From a bacterium (GTDB lineage Bacteria > Vulcanimicrobiota > Vulcanimicrobiia > Vulcanimicrobiales > SCRA01), in the NCBI GenBank assembly GCA_028869325.1, contig JAGWST010000397.1, forward strand, positions 1 to 9,458: a DNA stretch of 9,458 bases, written 5' to 3'. The notes under the pieces are model-generated. The model had not been told where the DNA came from. It did no database searches and was given only the letters and a program-made list of their open reading frames with translations. Each line of letters begins with the position of its first letter. The stretch's first letter is position 1. The translations under genes and the position numbers were made by a program. Shown one piece after another: positions 1 to 6,951 of this stretch.

Positions 1-1
1 G

Positions 2-1090
2 CCGGAGTTCTTCTCCGTGATCGTCTTCGGGCTGGCCAGCGTCTCGGCGCTGGGTGCCGCGCTGGGAGCGTCGATTCCGACGGCACTGCTCTCGTTGATG
101 ATCGGGCTGCTCTTCGCGACGGTCGGCGTCGACGGTATCTACGGCGCCAATCGGTTCACCTTCGGCCTCTCGTTCCTGGGCGGCGGCATCGACTTCATTC
201 CCGTCATGATCGGTCTCTATGCGATCGGCGAGGTGTTGGCCCGAGTGCGGGAGGGCGTTCTCAACATCAAGCAGCGCGCCCCCGGCGGACTGGTGCTGCC
301 GCCGCTGCGCGAAGTGGCCAAGCGCTGGGCGACGTTCGTGCGCGGCACGGCCGTGGGCACGCTGATCGGCGCCCTGCCGGGAGCCGGGGCCACGGTTGCC
401 TCGTTCGTCTCGTACGGCATCGAGAAGCAGTACGGAAAGGCTGGCCATCAGTTGGGCAGCGGCGTGCCCGAGGGGTTGGCGGTCTCGCAGACGGCGGCCA
501 CCGCATCCGTCGGCGGCGCGATCATACCGCTGCTCACCCTCGGCATCCCGGGCAGTGCGGCCGATGCCGTCATTCTCGGCGCGCTGCAGCTCCACAACGT
601 CGATCCGGGTCCGATGGTCTTTCAATCCCAGCCGAATCTGATCTACCCGATCTTCGCCAGCGTCTACGTGGCCCTGGCCATCACGGTGGTCGTCATCCTC
701 GCATCGCTGCGCGCGATGGTCTCGATCCTGCGCGTGCCGCCGGCGCTGCTGGTCTCGTTCATTCTCATCCTCTCCTTGATCGGCGCCTACACCGAGCGCT
801 CGGATCTCGGCGACGTGTGGATCGCCGTGCTGTGCGGCATCCTTGGCTACGTCTTGAGCCGGCTGCACTTTCCTACGGCGCCGTTGCTCCTGGGCGTCAT
901 CCTCGGCCACTTGGCGGAGTCGAACTTCGTCGAGACCATGATCAGCTACCACAACGATTGGGCTGTCTTCTTCACGCGACCCGTCAGCGCGCTCTTCCTG
1001 GTGCTGGCCGCGCTCTCGTTTGCGCTTCCCCTGATCAAAGGCGTAGGGAAAGGCGCGACGGCGAGACTGCTGCCGGAGAGCGGCGACTGA
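2..1090 (+). CDS. TctA-family tripartite tricarboxylate transporter permease, large subunit (5' partial)
   Basis: This is the large membrane subunit of a tripartite tricarboxylate transporter, which uses an ion gradient and a periplasmic binding protein to import carboxylates. The reading frame is open from base 2 and gives 362 residues. The GTG at 17 is internal, because the residues before it (PEFFSV) continue the family pattern; about 140 N-terminal residues of a roughly 500-residue protein are missing. Two hallmark glycine/proline motifs are present: LPGAGATVASFVSYGIEK around bases 375-428 and LGIPGSAADAVILGAL around 539-586. Several hydrophobic segments follow, up to a short charged tail (LLPESGD). 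The small subunit TctB and the binding protein TctC are not in the window and could lie upstream. The stop codon overlaps the start of the downstream antiporter, so the two are probably co-transcribed. The substrate cannot be told from sequence; citrate, tartrate and aromatic acids are all known for the family. Confidence 0.93.
   Translation, partial: PEFFSVIVFGLASVSALGAALGASIPTALLSLMIGLLFATVGVDGIYGANRFTFGLSFLGGGIDFIPVMIGLYAIGEVLARVREGVLNIKQRAPGGLVLPPLREVAKRWATFVRGTAVGTLIGALPGAGATVASFVSYGIEKQYGKAGHQLGSGVPEGLAVSQTAATASVGGAIIPLLTLGIPGSAADAVILGALQLHNVDPGPMVFQSQPNLIYPIFASVYVALAITVVVILASLRAMVSILRVPPALLVSFILILSLIGAYTERSDLGDVWIAVLCGILGYVLSRLHFPTAPLLLGVILGHLAESNFVETMISYHNDWAVFFTRPVSALFLVLAALSFALPLIKGVGKGATARLLPESGD
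1075..1080 (+). promoter_or_regulatory. Ribosome binding site of the antiporter, deciding a CTG start
   Basis: GGAGAG lies six bases before the CTG at 1087, inside the last codons of the TctA gene. This is ideal Shine-Dalgarno spacing. It supports a start at that CTG rather than at the GTG at 1120, which would remove part of the first membrane segment. Confidence 0.55.
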
Positions 1091-2298
1091 GCCTTCTGGT
1101 TGCGGCGGCCATTCTGGCAGTGGCTTGGGCGACCTCGCTCCTCTCGGGCCGCCTGCGCTTGCCCGATGTCCTGGGCTTCTTGATCCTGGGAGCGGCAACG
1201 GGGCCGTTCGGACTCGGCCTGGTGCACGTCTCGTTGACCAACCCGCTGATCAGCGTGAGTGTGGCGCTTGCCGCATCGGTGCTGCTCTACGAGGGTGGAC
1301 GGGGAATCGATCTCTCGATGCTCCGCCGCTGTTGGCTGGGATTGACGCTGTTGGTGACGTGCGGCGTGCTGATCACGGCAGCCCTCGCGGCGCTGGCCGC
1401 GGAGCGCCTCTTCCATTGGGATTGGCAGACGGCGGCGCTGCTGGGTGCGATCATCGCCTCGACCGATCCGGCGGCCGTGATCCCCGTGATGCGTCAGGCG
1501 GGGATCGCCGAGCGCGTCGGCAACGTGGCTCAGGCGGAGTCCGCGCTCAATGACGCCACAGGAGCGATCCTGACCCTCATCGTGCTCGGCGCGATCGAGG
1601 GAAGAGCGGTCAGCCCGGGGCACGTGGCCGGCAGCCTGGTGCTCATGGCGGGCGGCGGCCTCCTGATCGGGCTGCTCGTCGCCGGGGTGACCGCGTGGGT
1701 CGCCCATGGTCGCAGTCCGCGGCTCTGGGCGCTCGGGGCGCACAATCAGCAGGTCGTCGAGCTGATCACGGTTCTGCTCTCCTACGGGCTCGCGAGCTAT
1801 CTCGGCACCAGCGGCTTCATGGCGGCGTTCGCCGCGGGTGTCGTCCATGGGCAGACGGTGACGCGCGCCGCGCATCGTACGGAGCCGTTCTTCTCGACGC
1901 TGAGCTTTCTCTCACGCGTGGCGGTCTTCTTGATCCTGGGAGCGGCGCTCGATCCGGCGCGCGCCGTTCGTCCGATCGCGGCTACCCTCGCCTTCATCGC
2001 GCTCTTCATGCTCGTCATCCGGCCGGCCGCCGTCTTCTCGTCGATCCTGCCGGACCGCAATGGCGTCTGGACTCTCCCGGAGACGCTGATGCTCTGCTGG
2101 GTTCGCGAAACGGGCGTCATACCGGCCGCGCTTGCCGCCTACGTGGCCTCGCTGGCCGTTGCGAATGCCGATGCGATCGTGGCCAAGACATCGGCGGTGA
2201 TCTTCGCCACGGTCGTCGTGCAAGGGCTTACGACGCGAGGCTTTGCGCGACTCCTGCGCTTGACGAAGCGCTCGCCGGCCGGCGTGGGCGAGGCATGA
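1087..2298 (+). CDS. Cation/proton antiporter, CPA1 (NhaP-like) family
   Basis: This is an inner-membrane exchanger of Na+ or K+ for H+, used in pH and ion balance. Counting from CTG 1087, it has 403 residues that are almost entirely hydrophobic, matching the roughly 400-residue transport domain with no large cytoplasmic tail. The first helix is followed by LPDVLGFLILGAATGP, a typical CPA opening. The ion-site motifs are S-T-D-P at residues 125-128 and N-D at 155-156 within ESALNDATGA; an Asn-Asp pair is typical of CPA1. The frame is open upstream to an ATG at 817, but that extension is Arg-rich, unlike any membrane protein, and is antiparallel-free shadow of the TctA gene. No ATG, GTG or plausible TTG lies near the true N-terminus, so CTG within CTGA, overlapping the TctA stop, is my choice. 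A GTG at 1120 is the alternative and would shorten helix 1. The family call is firm and the start is moderately sure; ion preference is unknown. Confidence 0.9.
   Translation: MSLLVAAAILAVAWATSLLSGRLRLPDVLGFLILGAATGPFGLGLVHVSLTNPLISVSVALAASVLLYEGGRGIDLSMLRRCWLGLTLLVTCGVLITAALAALAAERLFHWDWQTAALLGAIIASTDPAAVIPVMRQAGIAERVGNVAQAESALNDATGAILTLIVLGAIEGRAVSPGHVAGSLVLMAGGGLLIGLLVAGVTAWVAHGRSPRLWALGAHNQQVVELITVLLSYGLASYLGTSGFMAAFAAGVVHGQTVTRAAHRTEPFFSTLSFLSRVAVFLILGAALDPARAVRPIAATLAFIALFMLVIRPAAVFSSILPDRNGVWTLPETLMLCWVRETGVIPAALAAYVASLAVANADAIVAKTSAVIFATVVVQGLTTRGFARLLRLTKRSPAGVGEA
1176..1196 (+). repeat. Copy 1 of an exact 21-bp intragenic repeat
   Basis: The same 21 bases recur at 1926-1946, exactly 250 codons later in the same frame. 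Both copies encode FLILGAA, near the start and near the C-terminal half of the antiporter. Identity ends immediately on both sides. Confidence 0.8.
1926..1946 (+). repeat. Copy 2 of an exact 21-bp intragenic repeat
   Basis: This is identical to 1176-1196 and encodes FLILGAA in the segment VFLILGAALDP of the antiporter. It may reflect pseudo-symmetric glycine-rich helices combined with biased codon use. Confidence 0.8.
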
Positions 2299-2303
2299 GG
2301 CGC

Positions 2304-3977
2304 TCAAGAACGCTGCCAGGCGATCTCGCCGCCGATGATGGTCGCCTCGACAGAGAGCTGGTTGAGGGCGGCGGGATCGACGCGCGTCGGGTCGCCGGAG
2401 AGCACGGTGACGTCGCCGAGCTTGCCTGGCTCCAGCGTCCCCTTGGCGCCCTCCTCGAACGAGAGGTAGGCGGCATCAGCCGTGTAGGCGCGCAACGCGC
2501 GTTCGGCGCCGATGCGCTGCTCGGGCCCCAGCAGCTCGCCGTTGCGTGTGATGCGGTTGACGGCAGACCACATTCCTTCCAGCGGCGGGATCGGCGTCAC
2601 GGGACAATCGGAGTGCAGCGCAAAGCGCAGCCCGATGCGCTGCGCCGAGCAGAGTGGGCTAATGCGCCGCGCTCGCTGCGGGCCGATGAAGATGTCGCGA
2701 TGGCGATCGCCCCAGTAGTAGACATGCTTGACGAAAAAGGACGGGTAGATGCCCAGCGCGCCCATGCGCTCGAGCTGGTCTTCGCGCGCCATCTGGCAGT
2801 GCTCGATGCGGTAGCGGGGATCGGCATCGGCGCGCCCGGCGCCGTTGGCGGCATATGCGTCGAGGATCGTCCCGATCGCCGCGTCGCCGTTGCCGTGGAT
2901 CGCCACTTGCCAGCCGGCGGCGCGCATCTCCGCGACGCGCGAGGTCAGCCGCGTGCGATCGAAGATCTCCACGCCACACGTCTCGGGGTTGCACTCGTAC
3001 GGCTCGGAGAGCGCCCCGGTGAGGCCCTGGATCGAGCCGTCGGCCCAAAGTTTGATGCCGCCGAGGTGGAGGCGCTCCCGCTCGGCGGTGGCCAGGCGCG
3101 AGGGGCTCGGTACCCCATCGCCACCGAACTCGGTGAGGATGGGCTCCGCCAAGAAGCCGTAGCAGCGCGGCAGGAAGCGGTGCTGATCGATGGCGCGCTG
3201 GTAGGCTTGCAGGGCCGTGGCCCCGCCGATGAATCCGATGCCCAGGTCGTGAGCCGATGTCACACCTGCCGCGAGATACTCGCTGCTGGCGGCGGCGAGA
3301 TCCTCCACCAGCTCGTGGACGCTCAGCGCCGGAATATGGTGCGAGACCAAGAACTGCGCGGCCGCCTCGGCGAGAACGCCGTTGAGCTCACCGCTCGCGT
3401 CGCGGTAGAGGCGCCCACCATGGGGCTCGGCACTCTCCCGCGTCAGCCCCGCAATGCGTAGCGCCATGCTGTTGGCGACGCTGAAGTGTCCGCTGATGTG
3501 GGTCAAGTAGACCGGATGATGCGGCGTCGCCCGGTCCAAATCCCAGCGCGTCGGATGGCGCCGATCCCGCAGGAGCGTATCGTCGTAGCCCTCGGCGTGA
3601 ATCCACTCGCCCTTGGGGGTGGAGGCGGCCCACTCCGCGATGCGTTCGACGATCTCGCCGATGGTCTGGTTGGGCGGCGTCCCCGCGTCGACGCAGGAGC
3701 GCCGCCGGTGGCCGTAGAGCATCGGGTGGCTATGCGTCTCGATGAAACCGGGGACGGCGGTCCCTCCCTGCAAGTCGAGGAGGTGCGTCTGCTGGCCGGC
3801 GAGCTGGAGCATCTCGCGCGTCGACCCGATGGCCTGCACCTTGCCCTGGCGGATTGCGACGGCCTCTGCACGCCGGCTCATGGCGTCGAGCGTGAGCACC
3901 GTTCCGCCATAAAGGATGAGATCTGCGGTGCGCTCCGGCACGGCGGAGCGCGGGGCGGCCTCACGATCCTGAGTCAT
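2304..3977 (-). CDS. Metal-dependent amidohydrolase, amidohydrolase-3 / YtcJ-like family
   Basis: This is a TIM-barrel hydrolase of 557 residues, the usual size for the YtcJ-like amidohydrolase group, which cleaves C-N bonds in amides, cyclic imides or formylated amines. The N-terminal beta-sandwich strand reads ADLILYGGTVLTLD (residues 18-31). The likely metal ligands are all present: H82 and H84 in ETHSHP, K309 in GGIKLWADGS, H361 in AIHGNGDA, H393 in IEHCQM and D457 in ALHSDCP. The C-terminal part returns to the sandwich (KGTLEPGKLGDVTVLSGDP). No signal peptide is seen, so it is expected in the cytoplasm. The ATG at 3977 is supported by AGAGGGAG five bases upstream. It is convergent with the antiporter (5 bases between stops) and divergent from the ABC importer genes. 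Possibly it processes an imported amide or sulfonamide-like compound, but that rests only on neighbourhood. Substrate prediction in this family from sequence is unreliable. Confidence 0.93.
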   Translation of the reverse strand: MTQDREAAPRSAVPERTADLILYGGTVLTLDAMSRRAEAVAIRQGKVQAIGSTREMLQLAGQQTHLLDLQGGTAVPGFIETHSHPMLYGHRRRSCVDAGTPPNQTIGEIVERIAEWAASTPKGEWIHAEGYDDTLLRDRRHPTRWDLDRATPHHPVYLTHISGHFSVANSMALRIAGLTRESAEPHGGRLYRDASGELNGVLAEAAAQFLVSHHIPALSVHELVEDLAAASSEYLAAGVTSAHDLGIGFIGGATALQAYQRAIDQHRFLPRCYGFLAEPILTEFGGDGVPSPSRLATAERERLHLGGIKLWADGSIQGLTGALSEPYECNPETCGVEIFDRTRLTSRVAEMRAAGWQVAIHGNGDAAIGTILDAYAANGAGRADADPRYRIEHCQMAREDQLERMGALGIYPSFFVKHVYYWGDRHRDIFIGPQRARRISPLCSAQRIGLRFALHSDCPVTPIPPLEGMWSAVNRITRNGELLGPEQRIGAERALRAYTADAAYLSFEEGAKGTLEPGKLGDVTVLSGDPTRVDPAALNQLSVEATIIGGEIAWQRS

Positions 3978-3982
3978 GCGTT

Positions 3983-3990
3983 CTCCCTCT
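3983..3990 (-). promoter_or_regulatory. Ribosome binding site of the amidohydrolase gene
   Basis: On the minus strand AGAGGGAG sits five bases before the ATG at 3977-3975. This strong match fixes the start. Confidence 0.75.
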
Positions 3991-4107
3991 GCGACGCAGG
4001 CGAAAGGGATCAGAGGATTGGCTCTGCTCGGCTCGAAACCCTACGGACCGGTCTAGATAGGTCTTAGCGCGCGTTGCGCCGTATGGCGATCGACGGGTGC
4101 GGGTAGA

Positions 4108-4114
4108 AGAGGAG
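4108..4114 (+). promoter_or_regulatory. Ribosome binding site of the substrate-binding protein gene
   Basis: AGAGGAG within AGAAGAGGAG ends five bases before the ATG at 4120, which fixes that start and excludes the overlapping ATG at 4124. Confidence 0.75.
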
Positions 4115-4119
4115 TTGCG

Positions 4120-5196
4120 ATGAGTGCTTTCACACGCAAGTGCTTCCTCGATAAGGCTGCCTCGGCAGCGATCGGTGCGAGCGCCGCCGGCGCCACGATG
4201 CGCGCGCTGCAGGGCGCCGCGTCGGCCGCGACCGGCAAGGCCATTCCCGTGCGGATGGGCTGGCAGCCGACCCTCAACGGCGCCCGCTACTTCGTGGCGC
4301 AAGACGCAGGGATCTTCGCCAAAAACGGGCTGCAGATCCAGCCGGTCAAGTTCTTGGCAGGTCCACCGTTTTTCTCGGCGTTCGAGTCCAAGAGCATCGA
4401 CGTCGGCTTCATGGGCACGCCGCCCGCCAGCGTCGGCATCGCGCAAGGCGTGCCGATGAAGATCTTCGCCATCGAAAACTATGCGCCGGGCTCCGAGGCG
4501 CTGGTGGTGCGGCCGGGGAGCGGCATCAACTCGCTGCGTGATCTCAAGGGCAAAAAGATCGCCGCGCAACGCGGCACGTCGGGCGAGTATGCGTTGATCC
4601 AGGGCCTCAAGAGCGTCGGGATGACGCTCAACGACGTCCACTTCGTCAATCTCGACGTCACCGCGCTCCTGCCCGCGTTCCAGCGCGGCGACATCGACGG
4701 AGGCTGGTATTGGGAGCCGTGGCAGGGCGAGCTGCGCCTGGCCGGCGGCAAGCAGCTTACCACCGACGGCGACGTTCACGCGGCGGGCGGCATCGTGTGG
4801 GTGGCGCGCCCCGAGTGGCTCGAGCAGAACGGCGAGGCGGTGCAGCGCGTCCTGCGCTCGCTCGACGATGCGCTGCCGATTCTCCAGCACCATCACGAGC
4901 AGGTGATCTCGTACCTCCATCACGATATCGGCGTGGCCGACAGCATCACCAAGCGCGAGATCACCGTGGAGGCCAGCTGGCCGACGATGAAGCAGTCATG
5001 GAGCCTGGACTACGCGCTCTCGATCAACCCGCGGGCGGTCGCGCGGGGCAAGGGGTTGATCGAGGTCTTGAACAAGCTGGCGCGCTACCAGCAGGAGGTG
5101 CGTGCCATCGACGCCGCGCCGAACTTCAGCGCGGCGATCGAGACGAAGTACGTGAAGGAGTACGTCGCTTCGAACGGCGCCGCGGCGCACGCCTAG
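4120..5196 (+). CDS. ABC transporter substrate-binding protein, TauA/SsuA (taurine/sulfonate) type
   Basis: This 358-residue protein is a periplasmic or surface solute receptor of the NMT1/TauA/SsuA group, delivering ligand to the permease and ATPase encoded next to it. The N-terminus (TRKCFLDKAASAAIGASAAG) looks like a Tat-type export signal with Arg-Lys in place of Arg-Arg, followed by a weak Ala-rich stretch; the Cys at residue 8 precedes the hydrophobic part, so it is not a lipobox. The mature part starts near KAIPVRMGW. Features shared with TauA are GSEALVV, LRDLKGKKIAAQRGTSGEYAL, VNLDVTALLPAFQRGDIDG and the GIVWVARPEWL segment, including the common pattern of a conserved RGDIDG followed by an aromatic-rich W-Y-W-E-P-W. 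Ligand specificity (taurine, alkanesulfonate, nitrate or a pyrimidine) cannot be settled without the binding pocket. The operon context with a permease and ATPase is complete. Confidence 0.88.
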   Translation: MSAFTRKCFLDKAASAAIGASAAGATMRALQGAASAATGKAIPVRMGWQPTLNGARYFVAQDAGIFAKNGLQIQPVKFLAGPPFFSAFESKSIDVGFMGTPPASVGIAQGVPMKIFAIENYAPGSEALVVRPGSGINSLRDLKGKKIAAQRGTSGEYALIQGLKSVGMTLNDVHFVNLDVTALLPAFQRGDIDGGWYWEPWQGELRLAGGKQLTTDGDVHAAGGIVWVARPEWLEQNGEAVQRVLRSLDDALPILQHHHEQVISYLHHDIGVADSITKREITVEASWPTMKQSWSLDYALSINPRAVARGKGLIEVLNKLARYQQEVRAIDAAPNFSAAIETKYVKEYVASNGAAAHA

Positions 5197-5236
5197 GGAA
5201 TCCCTTCACTCGCAGCCCCCGGGACGGCTACGTCAC

Positions 5237-6082
5237 ATGCTGGACGATCGAGTAGCGCTGCAATCGACGCAAACCTCGCGGAGAAGGGGTGCCGGACGTT
5301 CCCTGGGAAGCCGCGCCGGCGATCCCCGCTATCTGGGCCTGGTCAGCGTCGCCGTGCTGTTCGTGGCATGGTATCTGTTCACCGGGCCCTATCACGTCGT
5401 GCCGGCGAAGTTTCTCCCCTCCCCGGCCGCGTTGGTCAAGGAGTTCGTCGATCTCTCGCGACACGGTTACGCCGGCACGCCGCTCTGGGTACACGTCGGG
5501 GCAAGCCTCGGCCGCATGCTCGCGGGCTATGCGCTCTCGATCGTCGTCGCCGTCCCGCTGGGATTGTTCATGGGCATCAATCCCGTTGCACGCGGCCTGT
5601 TGAGCCCGGTCTTCAATATCCTGCGGCCCATCCCGACCATCGCGCTGATCCCGTTGATGGTGCTGTGGTTCGGTATCGGCGAGGAGTCGAAGGTGATCGT
5701 CATCTTCCTCGCCTCGTTTCTCTTCATCGTGCTCAACACGACGGCAGGCGTCATGACCGTCCCCGAGGGGCTGGTGCGAGCGGCGATCAATCTAGGCGCA
5801 AACCGCGTGCAACTCTTCTGGCGCGTCATGTTTCCGGCCGCGCTGCCCTCGATCATGACCGGCCTGAAGACGGGGCTGGCCGTGAGCTGGGCCGTCGTTG
5901 TGGCCGCCGAGCTGTTGGGAGCTCAGCAGGGCATCGGCTATATGATCGAGGACGCCGCCACGTTCTATCGGCTGCAGGCGGTGTACGTGGGCGTGATCTT
6001 TATCGGCGCGATTGGGCTAGTGATGACCAGCACGCTCAACTTGATCGAGGCGCGCGTGCTGCACTGGGCGGGGAAATCGTGA
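5237..6082 (+). CDS. ABC transporter permease, TauC/SsuC type
   Basis: This is the inner-membrane channel subunit of the importer, with 281 residues and about six hydrophobic segments, a normal length for TauC/SsuC. After a polar, Arg-containing start, the first helix is around residues 34-51 (LGLVSVAVLFVAWYLF). The cytoplasmic EAA-like loop that docks on the ATPase is at about residues 181-205: RAAINLGANRVQLFWRV followed by FPAALPSIMTG. The gene starts 40 bases after the binding-protein stop; only a loose GGGACGG at 5221-5227 precedes ATG 5237, so translation may depend on the upstream gene. The stop TGA overlaps the GTG start of the ATPase by four bases, a sign of translational coupling. 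It belongs to the BPD_transp_1 permease family; the substrate is set by the binding protein. Confidence 0.93.
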   Translation: MLDDRVALQSTQTSRRRGAGRSLGSRAGDPRYLGLVSVAVLFVAWYLFTGPYHVVPAKFLPSPAALVKEFVDLSRHGYAGTPLWVHVGASLGRMLAGYALSIVVAVPLGLFMGINPVARGLLSPVFNILRPIPTIALIPLMVLWFGIGEESKVIVIFLASFLFIVLNTTAGVMTVPEGLVRAAINLGANRVQLFWRVMFPAALPSIMTGLKTGLAVSWAVVVAAELLGAQQGIGYMIEDAATFYRLQAVYVGVIFIGAIGLVMTSTLNLIEARVLHWAGKS

Positions 6083-6870
6083 CGCCGGGCTTACAGATTC
6101 GAAGTCTCTCGAAGGTCTTCGCCTCCACGGGGCGGAGTCGCGCCGAGGTGGCCGCGCTCACCGACATCGATTTCGACGTGCAAGCCGGTGAGATCTACTG
6201 CCTGCTGGGTCCCAGCGGCTGCGGCAAGAGCACGATCCTCAACATCGTCGCGGGGTTTGAGCGGATGTCCTCGGGAGAGGTCGCCGTGGGCGGCCAGCCG
6301 GTGAGCGGGCCCAGCCCGGAACGCGCTTTCGTCTTCCAACAACCGCAGCTCTTTCCATGGCTTGACGTATGGGAGAACATCATGTTCGGCCCCTCCGTGC
6401 GCAGCGCCAGCCGAAGCGGGGCGCGCGAGCGCGCGGAGTCGCTGCTGGCGGCGACGGGCTTGACCGAGTTTCGCCACCATCACGTCTACCAGCTTTCCGG
6501 CGGGATGCGGCAGCGTGTGGCGATCGCGCGTGCGCTGATCAACCAGCCCAGCGTTCTCCTGATGGACGAGCCGTTTGGTGCGCTGGACGCCCAGACGCGC
6601 ATCGCGATGCAGGAGTTGCTGCTCTCCATCTGGGACCGGTTGCACACGACGATCCTCTTCATCACGCACGACGTCGAGGAGGCGCTCTTCCTGGGCGACC
6701 ACGTGGGGGTCATGACCGCCCGCCCCGGCCGCATGAAGTTCGAGGTCCCCATTCCGTTCGAGCGGCCGCGAACGGTCGAGACGCTGACGCTGCCGGCGTT
6801 CGTGGAGCTAAAGAAGCAAGTCATGGTGGCGTTGCGGGAAGAGGTAAGGCCCGGCCCCTGTGATGTTTAG
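6079..6870 (+). CDS. ABC transporter ATP-binding protein, TauB/SsuB type
   Basis: This 263-residue cytoplasmic ATPase energises the importer. All nucleotide-binding parts are intact: Walker A GPSGCGKST (residues 44-52), Q-loop Q87 in FVFQQPQLFPW, signature LSGGMRQR (139-146), Walker B LLMDEPFGALD with D163 and E164, and the switch H197 in THDVEEA. The FPWLDVWENI stretch after the Q-loop is characteristic of the nitrate/sulfonate/taurine importer ATPases. The open frame extends upstream to 5368, but that extension lies over the permease gene and is Arg-rich shadow. The true start is GTG 6079, with GGGGA ending four bases before it, and it overlaps the permease TGA. The C-terminus (VRPGPCDV) ends at a TAG. 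No terminator hairpin with a T-run is seen after it. Confidence 0.95.
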   Translation: MTPGLQIRSLSKVFASTGRSRAEVAALTDIDFDVQAGEIYCLLGPSGCGKSTILNIVAGFERMSSGEVAVGGQPVSGPSPERAFVFQQPQLFPWLDVWENIMFGPSVRSASRSGARERAESLLAATGLTEFRHHHVYQLSGGMRQRVAIARALINQPSVLLMDEPFGALDAQTRIAMQELLLSIWDRLHTTILFITHDVEEALFLGDHVGVMTARPGRMKFEVPIPFERPRTVETLTLPAFVELKKQVMVALREEVRPGPCDV

Positions 6871-6877
6871 CGTATCA

Positions 6878-6892
6878 CGAAATATAATTTCG
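6878..6892. promoter_or_regulatory. AT-rich palindrome containing a TATAAT
   Basis: CGAAAT, ATA, ATTTCG forms perfect 6-base arms around a 3-base centre just after the ATPase stop. It is an island of A/T in GC-rich surroundings and includes a TATAAT at 6883-6888. There is no good -35 or TG extension before that hexamer. It could be an operator, a weak second promoter or simply the AT-rich upstream part of the promoter region. Confidence 0.4.
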
Positions 6893-6931
6893 CACGAACC
6901 TGCGAAGGAGCCATCCCTTCTGGGCTGTCTG

Positions 6932-6940
6932 TGCTATAAT
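6932..6940 (+). promoter_or_regulatory. Extended -10 promoter of the molybdoenzyme operon
   Basis: TGCTATAAT is a perfect extended -10 element (TGn followed by a consensus TATAAT at 6935-6940). No TTGACA-like -35 is seen at 16-18 bases upstream, as is common with extended -10 promoters. Transcription would start near 6947, leaving a leader of about 90 bases before ATG 7038. Confidence 0.6.
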
Positions 6941-6951
6941 CGATCCAAGTT

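Larger units (their letters stand above)
3978..4119. other. Divergent intergenic region between the amidohydrolase and the ABC importer operon
   Basis: These 142 bases must hold promoters for both directions if the two transcription units are separately expressed. I find the two ribosome binding sites but no convincing -10/-35 pair on either strand. The most structured part is 4050-4067, where GGTCT(A/T) recurs at a 10-base step (4050 and 4060), overlapping the palindromes ACCGGT and TCTAGA. This could be a binding site for a regulator contacting one face of the helix, but support is weak. Confidence 0.4.

Noticed and set aside
817..1086. Long N-terminal extension of the antiporter frame from ATG 817
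   Set aside because: The extension is Arg/His-rich and covers the TctA gene in another frame, with no resemblance to antiporter N-termini. It is out-of-frame reading of a real gene.
2290..2320. Possible bidirectional terminator between convergent genes
   Set aside because: Only 5 bases separate the stops, and the nearby GCG/CGC pairing is too short with no T-run.
1695..3461. 588-residue plus-strand open frame across the antiporter end and the antisense of the amidohydrolase
   Set aside because: It shows no family motif, has Arg/Asp/Gly-rich composition, and conflicts with two well supported genes. Long open frames on other strands are expected in GC-rich DNA.
3961..4923. 320-residue minus-strand open frame over the binding-protein gene
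   Set aside because: Arg/His-rich with no motif; it overlaps the amidohydrolase start and a strong TauA-like gene.
5368..6078. Upstream open frame extending the ATPase to 500 residues
   Set aside because: The extra 237 residues are Arg-rich out-of-frame reading of the permease gene, and the ATPase family begins just at GTG 6079.
6845..6900. Possible terminator after the ATPase gene
   Set aside because: GC-rich bases around 6848-6858 do not form a stable stem followed by a T-run; no rho-independent terminator can be supported.
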